64,000 bases of DNA. Origin: an uncultured Bacteroides sp. GTDB lineage: Bacteria > Bacteroidota > Bacteroidia > Bacteroidales > Bacteroidaceae. How positions within the stretch are numbered: position 1 is the stretch's first letter; each line of letters opens with the position of its first letter. Positions 26,829 through 34,331 of this stretch are shown here, one piece after another. A program made the position numbers and the translations under genes. Under the pieces are notes generated by a model. That model was given only the letters and a program-made list of their open reading frames with translations. It searched no databases and was not told the origin of the DNA. The stretch spans positions 100,738-164,737 of the forward strand of contig NZ_CAUFUE010000007.1 of NCBI RefSeq assembly GCF_959029255.1, given 5' to 3'.

Positions 26829-27884
26829 TTATTCTCTTATCAACCCCTCGACCGATTCAGGATAAATAATCTCATTACGGGGTATTTCCTTTAATACCCG
26901 GTGTCCTATCACTTTATCGCGATCGGCCCACTTGAAGCCGTCTCCGGGGCTGAGCAGATGGATATCATTTTCTGTGATTACATCTCCCGGGCGCAACACC
27001 TTATTGGTGGCGATGGAACGTTCCAGTTTCACCTTGGCAGCCGAAACCGCAGGGTCTACATAAAGTTCTTCCTTTCCCAACCAATGCTCCGCGATACGGA
27101 TATCACGAATCATACGGTTCACACCGTCAGGTCCGAGGGACCCCTGCTGGTCGGTGCCCTTCATGCGGCGGTCTATGGTGACGTGCTTTTCTATAATCTC
27201 GGCACCCATACCCACAGCAACCACGGGCGCCGCAATGCCGATAGTATGGTCTGAGAAACCGATGGTATACTGTCCATAGTGCTGTTTCAGATAGCTGATT
27301 GTTTTCAGGTTCAGGTTATTGGGCTGAGTGGGATACTGCGACACACAATGCAGAATGGAGATATCACTATGATAACGGGTGATAACTTCCAGCGCATCAT
27401 CCAGTTCTTTCTTTCCCGCCATGCCGGTAGAAAGGATGATAGGAATTTTAGTCTCCGCCATCACTTCCAGCAAAGGAAGGTTGGTAAGGTCGCGGCTTGC
27501 CACCTTCAGGCGGTCAGGAGTGAAGAGCCTCAACAATGACATGCACCCTTTGGAACAAAGCGTCTCCACAAAATCCAATCCCAGGGACTTGGCATGCTTG
27601 TAAACTTCGAAATGTTCTTCATCCGTCAATTCCAAAAAAGCACGGTGCTCGCCGTATGTACGCCCGAAGGAGTGGGGAGAATCGTACGGCCGGTTCATTT
27701 GAGAGTCAGTCAGTTCCTCATTCAGGTCACGCTTCGTCAGTTTCACCGCATCCATCGGACGCAGTTCCATATTGAACACCTCCTCGCGAACAGGGCGGGA
27801 CACCAAATCGACAATCAATTTGGCTATATCGACCGAACCATTGTGGTTCTGTCCTATTTCTCCGATAATATATGTACTTTTCAT
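26829..27884 (-). CDS. NeuB-family nonulosonic acid (probably KDN-9-P) synthase
   Basis: Condenses phosphoenolpyruvate with a six-carbon sugar (phosphate) to form a nine-carbon sialic-acid-like sugar. The 351-aa protein has the NeuB TIM barrel (IGEIGQNHNGSVDIAKLIVD, then DAVKLTKRD, YGEHRAFLELTDEEHFEVYK, VASRDLTNLPLLEVM, ILSTGMAGKKELDDALEVI, LHCVSQYPTQPNNLNL, IGFSDHTIGIAAPVVAVGMG, EIIEKHVTIDRRMKGTDQQG) and the C-terminal SAF/antifreeze-like domain (ERSIATNKVLRPGDVITEND, about 285-345). A phosphatase next door suggests a phosphorylated product, so a mannose-6-phosphate-using KDN-9-P synthase is the best guess; ManNAc or bacterial di-amino sugars are alternatives, but their dedicated enzymes are not seen here. 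Expressed from the divergent promoter near 29520. Confidence 0.93.
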   Translation of the reverse strand: MKSTYIIGEIGQNHNGSVDIAKLIVDLVSRPVREEVFNMELRPMDAVKLTKRDLNEELTDSQMNRPYDSPHSFGRTYGEHRAFLELTDEEHFEVYKHAKSLGLDFVETLCSKGCMSLLRLFTPDRLKVASRDLTNLPLLEVMAETKIPIILSTGMAGKKELDDALEVITRYHSDISILHCVSQYPTQPNNLNLKTISYLKQHYGQYTIGFSDHTIGIAAPVVAVGMGAEIIEKHVTIDRRMKGTDQQGSLGPDGVNRMIRDIRIAEHWLGKEELYVDPAVSAAKVKLERSIATNKVLRPGDVITENDIHLLSPGDGFKWADRDKVIGHRVLKEIPRNEIIYPESVEGLIRE

Positions 27885-27891
27885 TATTTAA

Positions 27892-28644
27892 TCATTTCTC
27901 ATTTCTAGCAATATTCTCCAACATCTTCTCACGATACTCCGGATGCGCCTCTACCAATTGCAATAGAGCGTGTACGCTGCGGTCTGTTTTTTCGTAGAAA
28001 GTGGCATAAAGTTCTTGCAGCAAAGTAAAATCTTCCATGGTGTCGAGTGTAAACCGGAGGTCGAAACGTCCCTCCAACTCATCGGGCAGGGGAAGCAGGC
28101 GTACTTTAAATTCCTCAGGATGAGTATAAAGGTAAATGGTGACATGCTCGATGTAGAGCTTCTCTTGCGTGGCAGCCGCCGCACGGCGCAAAGCGTCGGT
28201 CGTGGTCAACTCGGCAAACAAGCCCAAATGTGACTTGATGGTAGGGCGGCCGTCGGCAAAGCCGTATGCGATGTAATCTGCCGGACAGGCATCATGTTCC
28301 TTAAAGAATACCCGGAAACTGTCCGGACGCAAGAAAGGATTATCCGAACAAACACGGATAAAGCGGTCGATACCAAACGCCTCGGCAGCGCGGATAAAGC
28401 GGTCGAGCACATTGTCTTCATCGCCCCGGTAGCAGAGAATTCCCGCCTGACGTGCAACTTCCGCCAGCACATCGTCTTGCGGACGGTTGGTAGTGGCGAA
28501 CACTATTGTCTTGTCGGGACAGGTTTGCTTGATATTGGATATCAGGATATCAATGATGCGCTGCTCACCATAGAAAGGAAGCAGTATTTTATTGTGCAGC
28601 CGGGTGGACCCGGTACGTGCCTGAATGATTATTCCGTCTTTCAT
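27892..28644 (-). CDS. Cytidylyltransferase-like (CMP-KDN synthetase / SpsF type) protein
   Basis: Nucleotidyltransferase-like protein of 250 aa. The N-terminal GIIIQARTGSTRLHNKILLPF replaces the usual AR.GS.R.P.K signature of CMP-sialate synthetases and is typical of the SpsF subfamily; RFIRVCSDNPFLRPDSFRVF supplies the second substrate loop and DLRFTLDTMEDFTLLQEL the late conserved aspartate. By context it would activate KDN (or another nonulosonic acid) as the CMP-sugar. It overlaps the upstream DUF115/sialyltransferase-like gene by 4 bp (ATGA) and leads into the NeuB gene 7 bp later. Function as CMP-KDN synthetase is inference from operon membership and family. Confidence 0.85.
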   Translation of the reverse strand: MKDGIIIQARTGSTRLHNKILLPFYGEQRIIDILISNIKQTCPDKTIVFATTNRPQDDVLAEVARQAGILCYRGDEDNVLDRFIRAAEAFGIDRFIRVCSDNPFLRPDSFRVFFKEHDACPADYIAYGFADGRPTIKSHLGLFAELTTTDALRRAAAATQEKLYIEHVTIYLYTHPEEFKVRLLPLPDELEGRFDLRFTLDTMEDFTLLQELYATFYEKTDRSVHALLQLVEAHPEYREKMLENIARNEK

Positions 28645-29492
28645 AATTTCATTCGTTTAAAAGCGTCGATATAACTACCCGGCGTAACGTTAATCACTTC
28701 TTTTCCCAACTTCCGGGCGTATGCCTCGAGTACAAAGTAAGACTTAAAAGCCACGTACATGTGATAAAGTATCACATAGAGACGGGCGCTGTTCAGGTTT
28801 TCCTGTTTCACGGTAGCCGCCTGCGACTTATTCTGGTCGTAGAAATGCTTCTGATGCATCAGCACCACATTATCGTCGGTCACCGTGATTTCCGGCAACC
28901 AAGAGTGGTCGGCGCCTGCCAGATATATCTTCTTAAAAGGCAGCCGCAATCCTATCGCAATGGAAGGTATCAGCACATTATGCGGACGGGGAACGCCCCA
29001 CCCCTTACGGAATACCCAATTGCAAAAACCTTGAAAACCTTCAATCGGGGTAGTGTTGTAAATGCAAAGATTGATATGGGGATTGCCTGCCAGCATCGGC
29101 TGCCACTCTTTATTCTTCAAAGCACGGGCAGGAATAAACAGGTTCATCGGCCAGGTAGTTTTCTCCGCCAGCGTTTGAAACAATTGCACCCGCTTCTCGG
29201 GAACAATCCAGAATAAAGGGTCTGCAATGAGATAGATTTCCGGGCGAAGTTCTTCAAACATCGGAGAAGTGACACAAAAGTTCACCGCCAGCAACGTCTT
29301 TCCTTTTACAAATCCCGAAGCTTCCTGCACCGTACGGTTCAATGACGGGCCGTTAGCCAGTATCAACAACTCGTCAGGGTTGCTGAAAGAAGACGGCAGA
29401 CGGGTATTCCACTTCGATTGCAACAGTATCTTCACAACGCTGAGGAAGCTTTGCCACAACTGCCCAAACCATTTCATTCCTTTTTCTCCCAT
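28641..29492 (-). CDS. DUF115 / sialyltransferase-like protein, candidate nonulosonate transferase
   Basis: First gene of the operon. The 283-aa protein contains DELLILANGPSLNRTVQEAS (NGPSL at 47-51) followed by TLLAVNFCVTSPMFEELRPE and YLIADPLFW: the NGPSL ... N-F ... DP pattern is shared by DUF115 (MptE-like) proteins and by GT42 sialyltransferases such as Campylobacter Cst enzymes. Further along, KKIYLAGADHSW and RLYVILYHMYVAFKSYFVLE fit a Rossmann-like transferase. No signal peptide; the start may also be Met6. Because it overlaps the CMP-sugar synthetase gene by 4 bp, transfer of the CMP-activated sugar acid to the glycan made by this locus is the favoured but unproven role. Confidence 0.75.
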   Translation of the reverse strand: MGEKGMKWFGQLWQSFLSVVKILLQSKWNTRLPSSFSNPDELLILANGPSLNRTVQEASGFVKGKTLLAVNFCVTSPMFEELRPEIYLIADPLFWIVPEKRVQLFQTLAEKTTWPMNLFIPARALKNKEWQPMLAGNPHINLCIYNTTPIEGFQGFCNWVFRKGWGVPRPHNVLIPSIAIGLRLPFKKIYLAGADHSWLPEITVTDDNVVLMHQKHFYDQNKSQAATVKQENLNSARLYVILYHMYVAFKSYFVLEAYARKLGKEVINVTPGSYIDAFKRMKL

Positions 29493-29517
29493 TGATATAT
29501 ATATAATTAATGTGGTG

Positions 29518-29525
29518 CAAAGATA
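29518..29525 (-). promoter_or_regulatory. -7 box of nonulosonic acid operon
   Basis: Minus-strand TATCTTTG, 25 nt before the start codon at 29492. A TTTAG sequence about 20 nt upstream may be the -33 box. Confidence 0.6.
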
Positions 29526-29589
29526 GAGAGTTTAGCGATTACAGACTAAAAAACAGACAGATTTGTAGAACAGAAAGCGGCAAAAGCTG

Positions 29590-29597
29590 TACTTTTG
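29590..29597 (+). promoter_or_regulatory. -7 box of GT4-GT2 operon
   Basis: TACTTTTG on the plus strand, 65 nt after the divergent -7 box. TTTG at 29562-29565 is 24 nt upstream, somewhat long. GAGGAG at 29676-29681 is a visible ribosome-binding sequence ahead of the ATG at 29691. Confidence 0.55.
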
Positions 29598-29690
29598 CAT
29601 CAAACAATCTGAAATCCAAAAGCAATCATAATGGAAGTCTTTAAAATTCCAAATTGGAAACTTAAAAACAGATAGAGGAGAACCCCGATT

Positions 29691-30956
29691 ATGAGAGTAC
29701 TATTAATCAATACATCCGAGCGTATCGGCGGGGCTGCCATAGCCGCCAGCCGTCTCATGGAATCACTCAAGAACAACGGAATAAAAGCCAAGCTCCTGGT
29801 ACGCGACAAACAGACCGACCAGATTACCGTGGTTTCGCTGAACCACAACTGGCGCATGGTGTGGAAATTCGTCTGGGAACGTATCGTCATCTGGAAAGCA
29901 AACCACTTCAAGAAAGATAATATTTTTGCCGTAGACATAGCCAATACCGGTACGGACATCACTTCACTGCCGGAGTTCCAACAAGCGGACGTCATCCATC
30001 TCCATTGGATAAATCAGGGAATGTTGTCCCTGAACAACATCAACAAGATACTTGCTTCCGGCAAACCTGTAGTATGGACCATGCACGACATGTGGCCTTG
30101 CACAGGCATCTGCCACCATGCCCGCGAATGCACCCACTATCAGCAGGAGTGCCACAACTGCCCCTTTATCCACGGAGGTGGCAGCAAGAAAGACCTCGCT
30201 TACCGCGTCTTCCGGAAGAAGCAGGAATTATACAAAGGACGACACATCACGTTCGTCACTTGCAGCCGATGGCTGGAGGAGCGTGCAAAGAAAAGCGCCT
30301 TATTCACCGGACATACGGTTACCTGCATCCCCAATCCCATCAATACCAACCTCTTCAAACCTCACGACAAGCAAGAAGCTCGCAGCAAATGCATGTTGCC
30401 GCAAGGCATCAAGCTGATGCTGTTCGGTTCCGTCAAAATCACGGACAAGAGGAAAGGTATCGACTACCTGATAGAGTCGTGCAAGTTGCTGGCAGAAAAG
30501 CATCCCGAACTGAAGGAGCAACTGGGCGTCGTAGTCTTCGGCAACCGGTCGCAACAACTGGAAAACCTGTTACCCTTCAAGGTATATCCTTTGGACTTTG
30601 TGACGAATGAGCACCAATTGGTGGATATTTATAATTCAGTCGATATCTTCGTCACCCCGTCCCTGGAAGAAAACCTCCCCAACACCATCATGGAAGCTAT
30701 GGCTTGCGGCATTCCCTGCGTGGGTTTCAACGTGGGCGGCATTCCCGAAATGATAGACCATCTTCACAACGGATATGTGGCGCAATACAAGTCGTCCGAA
30801 GACTTCGCCAACGGCATTTATTGGACGCTGACCGAGCCCGACTACCCAAGCCTGTCGGAACAGGCCTGCCGGAAAGCCGTGACGCACTATTCGGAAAGCG
30901 CCATCGCAAAGAAATACATTGAACTATACAATAAAGTCACCGGAAGAAATGCATAG
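29691..30956 (+). CDS. Glycosyltransferase family 4 protein with Cys-rich insertion
   Basis: GT-B glycosyltransferase of 421 aa, related to the WcaC/WcaL type enzymes of exopolysaccharide synthesis. The N-terminal domain has RVLLINTSERIGGAAIAASR and KPVVWTMHDMWPCTGICHHA; a cluster of cysteines follows (TGICHHARECTHYQQECHNC), common in this subfamily and possibly metal binding. The C-terminal domain shows GIDYLIESCKLLAEKHPELK, VDIFVTPSLEENLPNTIMEA (E-x7-E-like motif) and CGIPCVGFNVGGIPEMIDH. It runs divergently from the nonulosonic acid operon and overlaps the GT2 gene, so both enzymes should add sugars to the same glycan. Confidence 0.93.
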   Translation: MRVLLINTSERIGGAAIAASRLMESLKNNGIKAKLLVRDKQTDQITVVSLNHNWRMVWKFVWERIVIWKANHFKKDNIFAVDIANTGTDITSLPEFQQADVIHLHWINQGMLSLNNINKILASGKPVVWTMHDMWPCTGICHHARECTHYQQECHNCPFIHGGGSKKDLAYRVFRKKQELYKGRHITFVTCSRWLEERAKKSALFTGHTVTCIPNPINTNLFKPHDKQEARSKCMLPQGIKLMLFGSVKITDKRKGIDYLIESCKLLAEKHPELKEQLGVVVFGNRSQQLENLLPFKVYPLDFVTNEHQLVDIYNSVDIFVTPSLEENLPNTIMEAMACGIPCVGFNVGGIPEMIDHLHNGYVAQYKSSEDFANGIYWTLTEPDYPSLSEQACRKAVTHYSESAIAKKYIELYNKVTGRNA

Positions 30957-31692
30957 CCATCTTACACCCAAGTTCAGCGTCATCACCGTGACCTATAATG
31001 CGGAGGCGGTACTGGAGGACACCATTCAGAGCGTCATTTCCCAGACCTACCGTCACGTGGAGTATATCATCATAGACGGGGCTTCCAAAGACGGGACCCT
31101 TTCCATCATCAACCGCTACAAGGAACGCATTTCCTTGGTTGTGAGCGAACCGGACAAAGGATTGTACGACGCCATGAACAAGGGCATCAGGCATGCCACG
31201 GGTGATTATCTCTGTTTTCTCAACGCCGGAGACAGTTTTCACGAAGACGACACTTTGCAGCAGATGGTACATACGCTCAATGGCGGCGAACTGCCTGACG
31301 TTCTGTACGGCGAAACCGCTTTAGTCGATAAAGAAGGGCACTTTATCCGCATGCGCCGTCTCTCTACCCCCGAAGTTCTGACATGGAAAAGTTTCAAGCA
31401 AGGTATGCTAGTCTGTCATCAGGCGTTCTTTGCCAAACGTGCACTGGTAGAGCCATACGACTTGCAGTACCGCTTCTCGGCCGACTTCGACTGGTGTATC
31501 AAGATTATGAAAAAAGCACGGACACTGCACAACACGCATCTCACGCTTATCGACTACTTGGAGGAGGGAATGACTACGCAAAACCGGAAAGCGTCACTCA
31601 AAGAGCGCTTCCGCATCATGGTAAAGCATTACGGACTGATAAGTACCGTAGCACATCACGCATGGTTTGTGCTGAGGGCGGTAATCAAATAG
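30949..31692 (+). CDS. Glycosyltransferase family 2 protein
   Basis: Inverting GT-A glycosyltransferase. From ATG 30949 the product is 247 aa starting MHSHLTPKFSVITVTYNAEA; an ATG at 30919 would add 10 residues but would overlap the previous gene by 38 bp, so the later start (8-bp overlap) is preferred. Motifs: TIQSVISQTYRHVEYIIIDG, then DGTLSIINRY, SEPDKGLYDAMNKGIRHATG, and LCFLNAGDSF in place of the metal-binding DxD (a DxD-like NAGD common in the WcaA branch). The C-terminal half (FSADFDWCIKIMKKARTLHN) is typical of this branch. Last gene of the locus, ended by the palindromic element at 31701-31788. Confidence 0.92.
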   Translation: MHSHLTPKFSVITVTYNAEAVLEDTIQSVISQTYRHVEYIIIDGASKDGTLSIINRYKERISLVVSEPDKGLYDAMNKGIRHATGDYLCFLNAGDSFHEDDTLQQMVHTLNGGELPDVLYGETALVDKEGHFIRMRRLSTPEVLTWKSFKQGMLVCHQAFFAKRALVEPYDLQYRFSADFDWCIKIMKKARTLHNTHLTLIDYLEEGMTTQNRKASLKERFRIMVKHYGLISTVAHHAWFVLRAVIK

Positions 31693-31700
31693 TGCCCAAG

Positions 31701-31788
31701 TTGTGCCACCCTATTGGCACAGTTGTGCCACCGTATTGGCAAGGCAGTGCCAATGAAGTGGCAAGGTTGTGCCAATAGGGTGGCACAA
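31701..31788. repeat. TTGTGCCAC-family nested palindrome, copy 1
   Basis: Outer arms 31701-31721 and 31768-31788 are perfect 21-bp inverted repeats (TTGTGCCACCCTATTGGCAC type). Inside are further units of the same shape (GTGCCACCGTATTGGCAAG, AGTGCCAATGAAGTGGCAAG). It fills the gap between convergent GT2 and sirtuin genes, so it probably serves as a bidirectional terminator. A second, reverse-oriented member lies at 44409-44498. Confidence 0.85.
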
Positions 31789-31791
31789 ACC

Positions 31792-32490
31792 TTAGCCTTT
31801 AAGCATCATCGCCAACTCCTTTACACCTTCCGAAGCTCCCTTCTGAATGACATGTATGGGGCGCATGGTGTGCGTGTCCACCGGCTTAGGGTCAATCAGA
31901 TAGACTTCCGCCGCACGGGGGACGTAGTTCAGCAGTCCGGCAGCCGGATATACATTCATGGAAGTGCCGATAATAACAAAGATATCGGCTTTTTCCACAT
32001 AATCGATGGCTCGTTCTATCTCGGGCACCGACTCTCCAAACCAAACGATGAACGGGCGGAATTGCGTTCCGTCGCCTGCCTTGTCACCTAGCTTTACTTC
32101 ATATTCCTCCGGTTTCAACTCCTTTATATAATGAGGGTTGTAAGGGTCGCGGCTGGAGCAAACCTTCGTCAGCTCACCGTGCAGGTGGATGATGCGCTTG
32201 CTGCCCGCACGCTCGTGCAGGTTATCGATGTTCTGCGTAACCACCGTCACGTTGAAATCTTTTTCCAGAGCGGCAACTCCGATATGTCCGGCATTCGGCT
32301 CTACCTCGAGCAATTGCTTGCGACGCTCGTTATAGAAATTTATAACCAGTTCAGGGTCGCGCGCATAGCCTTCAGGAGTAGCTACCTGGGCCACCGGGTA
32401 TTTATCCCACAAACCTCCCGCATCGCGAAACGTGCTGATACCGCTCTCGGCGCTCATGCCGGCGCCGGACAAAATGACTAAATTCTTCAT
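31792..32490 (-). CDS. Sir2-family NAD-dependent protein deacylase
   Basis: Cytoplasmic NAD+-dependent protein-lysine deacylase of 232 aa. Conserved motifs: ILSGAGMSAESGISTFRDAG (NAD binding), VTQNIDNLHERAG, HLHGEL with catalytic His104, FRPFIVWFGESVP and IIGTSMNVYPAAGLL. Tyr53 and Arg56 (INFYNERRK) form the YxxR motif that in class III sirtuins (SIRT5, CobB) recognises succinyl/malonyl-lysine. Unusually, the small domain retains only one cysteine (Cys111), so the standard four-Cys zinc site is absent. It stands alone between convergent GT2 and a divergent FKBP gene. A possible -7 box TATTTTTG lies at 32531-32524 on the minus strand. Confidence 0.95.
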   Translation of the reverse strand: MKNLVILSGAGMSAESGISTFRDAGGLWDKYPVAQVATPEGYARDPELVINFYNERRKQLLEVEPNAGHIGVAALEKDFNVTVVTQNIDNLHERAGSKRIIHLHGELTKVCSSRDPYNPHYIKELKPEEYEVKLGDKAGDGTQFRPFIVWFGESVPEIERAIDYVEKADIFVIIGTSMNVYPAAGLLNYVPRAAEVYLIDPKPVDTHTMRPIHVIQKGASEGVKELAMMLKG

Positions 32491-32606
32491 ATCCCGTATA
32501 TTACTTTTTAATTTTGTTTCTTACAAAAATACAAAAGATAGACATAGTTGATACTTAAATAAGAAAAATTAAATAACGAAAAGCCCTATCATTCAAATAA
32601 AAGACG

Positions 32607-32614
32607 TACTTTTG
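32607..32614 (+). promoter_or_regulatory. -7 box of FKBP genes
   Basis: TACTTTTG, 20 nt before the ATG at 32635; no clear -33 box. Confidence 0.5.
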
Positions 32615-32634
32615 CGACTCTTAATTAAGTAAAA

Positions 32635-33228
32635 ATGGATAAATTCAGTTATGCTATCGGCCTGGGAATAGGTCAAAATCTTTTAAGCATGGGCGCTAAA
32701 GGCATCGCAGTAGATGACTTTGCGCAAGCAATCAAAGACATATTGGAGGGAAACAAGACGGCTATCAGCCATACGGAAGCCCGCGATATAGTAAACAAAT
32801 ACTTCAGTGAACTGGAACAGAAGATGAATGCCGCCAACATCGAGGCTGGCAAGAAGTTCCTTGAAGAAAACAAAAAGCGTCCGGGTGTCGTTACTTTGCC
32901 GAGCGGACTTCAGTATGAAGTAATCAATGAAGGCAATGTAGGTACCTATGCCAAAGCCACCGACCAGGTGGAATGCCACTATGAGGGTACGCTCATCGAC
33001 GGAACCCTGTTCGACAGCTCCATCAAGCGCGGACAGCCTGCCACTTTCGGTGTCAACCAGGTTATACCAGGATGGGTGGAAGCCCTGCAACTGATGCCCG
33101 AAGGTGCCAAATGGAAACTTTATATCCCCAGTGAACTGGCTTACGGGGCACAAGGCGCAGGCGACATGATTCCGCCTCACAGCACACTTGTATTTGAAGT
33201 AGAACTACTTAAAGTATTAAATAAATAA
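32635..33228 (+). CDS. FKBP-type peptidyl-prolyl isomerase, cytoplasmic form
   Basis: Proline isomerase/chaperone of 197 aa without a signal peptide. The N-terminal dimerisation helices (MDKFSYAIGLGIGQNLLSMG, FKBP_N, 1-85) are followed by the FKBP domain (about 90-197): LPSGLQYEVINEGNVGTYAK, VECHYEGTLIDGTLFDSS, then QVIPGWVEALQLMPEGAKWK and SELAYGAQGAGDMIPPHSTL. The active-site aromatic and aspartate residues (YEGTLIDG, FDSS, IPGW, YIPSELAYG) are intact. This resembles FklB, but the lack of an export signal suggests cytoplasmic action. The next gene, 12 bp on, is an exported paralogue of the same domain order. Confidence 0.95.
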   Translation: MDKFSYAIGLGIGQNLLSMGAKGIAVDDFAQAIKDILEGNKTAISHTEARDIVNKYFSELEQKMNAANIEAGKKFLEENKKRPGVVTLPSGLQYEVINEGNVGTYAKATDQVECHYEGTLIDGTLFDSSIKRGQPATFGVNQVIPGWVEALQLMPEGAKWKLYIPSELAYGAQGAGDMIPPHSTLVFEVELLKVLNK

Positions 33229-33240
33229 TTTTAAAGCAAA

Positions 33241-34104
33241 ATGAAGAAAGTAACATTTATCATGGCTATCGCAGCTGTTGCCGGATTGGCATCTTGTACT
33301 GCACAAAGCCCGAAAGCTGATTTGAAAACAGACGTTGACTCATTGTCTTACGCTATCGGTATGGCTCGTACCGAAGGTTTGGACCAATACCTGGCACAAC
33401 AGGGCGTTGATTCTACTCAAATGGCAGAATTCATCAAAGGTTTCAACGAAGGAGCTACCAAAATCGACAAGAAAGATGCAGCTTACATGACAGGTATGCA
33501 AATCGGCCAGATGGTTAGCAAGCAATGGGTTGAAGGTTTCAATCAGCAGATTTTCGGTAACGACTCTACACAGTCTATCAGCCGTGAGAACCTGTTGGCA
33601 GGTTTCCTCGCCGGAGTTATCGGTAAGGGTGCCATGACTAAGGAACAAGCTCAGCAGTTCATGCAGACTCAGATGGATGTCATCAAAGAGAAAGCCAATG
33701 AAAAGAAGTATGCCGACAACAAGGCTGCCGGTGAAAAGTTCCTCGCAGAGAACAAAACCAAAGAAGGCGTTGTAACTACCGAAAGCGGTTTGCAATACAA
33801 AATCATCACTAAAGGTACCGGCGAAATTCCCGCTGATACTTGCAAGGTGAAAGTAAACTACAAAGGTACTTTGATTGACGGTACTGAGTTCGATAGTTCA
33901 TACAAACGTAAAGAACCCGCAACTTTCCGTGCTAACCAAGTTATCAAGGGTTGGACTGAGGCTCTGACTATGATGCCTGTTGGTTCTAAGTGGGAACTTT
34001 ACATCCCTTACAACTTGGCTTACGGTTCAAGAGAAACCGGTGGTCAAATCAAACCGTTCTCTACGCTGGTATTCGAAGTGGAATTACTGGGAATTGAGAA
34101 GTAA
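33241..34104 (+). CDS. FKBP-type peptidyl-prolyl isomerase lipoprotein
   Basis: Exported paralogue of the preceding gene, 287 aa. A lipoprotein signal ends in GLASC (Cys19). The FKBP_N dimerisation domain (VDSLSYAIGMARTEGLDQYL ... AAGEKFLAENKTKEG, about 35-175) is longer than in the cytoplasmic paralogue, then the FKBP domain (TESGLQYKIITKGTGEIPAD, VNYKGTLIDGTEFDSSYKR, QVIKGWTEALTMMPVGSKWE, LAYGSRETGGQIKPFSTL) ends at 287. It is FkpA/Mip-like and likely helps fold periplasmic or outer membrane proteins. Codon choice looks strongly biased, which suggests high expression. A terminator hairpin follows 28 bp after the stop. Confidence 0.96.
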   Translation: MKKVTFIMAIAAVAGLASCTAQSPKADLKTDVDSLSYAIGMARTEGLDQYLAQQGVDSTQMAEFIKGFNEGATKIDKKDAAYMTGMQIGQMVSKQWVEGFNQQIFGNDSTQSISRENLLAGFLAGVIGKGAMTKEQAQQFMQTQMDVIKEKANEKKYADNKAAGEKFLAENKTKEGVVTTESGLQYKIITKGTGEIPADTCKVKVNYKGTLIDGTEFDSSYKRKEPATFRANQVIKGWTEALTMMPVGSKWELYIPYNLAYGSRETGGQIKPFSTLVFEVELLGIEK

Positions 34105-34132
34105 GAGAAGAAAGCGATAAAGTAATAAAGCG

Positions 34133-34168
34133 ATGGGGTGGTAAGGTGATGATACTTTACCACCCCAT
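34133..34168 (+). terminator. Rho-independent terminator after FKBP genes
   Basis: ATGGGGTGGTAA (34133-34144) pairs perfectly with TTACCACCCCAT (34157-34168), loop of 12 nt, then TATTTTACT. A second partly similar CTTTACCACC stretch follows at about 34194. Confidence 0.85.
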
Positions 34169-34280
34169 TATTTTACTATCCTATCACCATAGCACTTTAC
34201 CACCTTATCCCACTCCCTGCCATCTTATCACTTTTATTCTTTTTTTCTTTCTGTTTCATAGATAAATTAAAATAAAGTCC

Positions 34281-34288
34281 TATATTTG
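34281..34288 (+). promoter_or_regulatory. -7 box of AsnC regulator gene
   Basis: TATATTTG 43 nt before the ATG at 34332; TTTC at 34254-34257 may act as a distant -33 box. Confidence 0.45.
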
Positions 34289-34331
34289 CTTACTATTTGA
34301 TAACAACAAGAACTTTACTTTATTTACTATT

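Noticed and set aside
29631..29675. 14-codon ORF (MEVFKIPNWKLKNR) in the leader of the GT4-GT2 operon
   Set aside because: Could be a leader peptide, but it is too short to support and has no regulatory codon run or attenuator hairpin.
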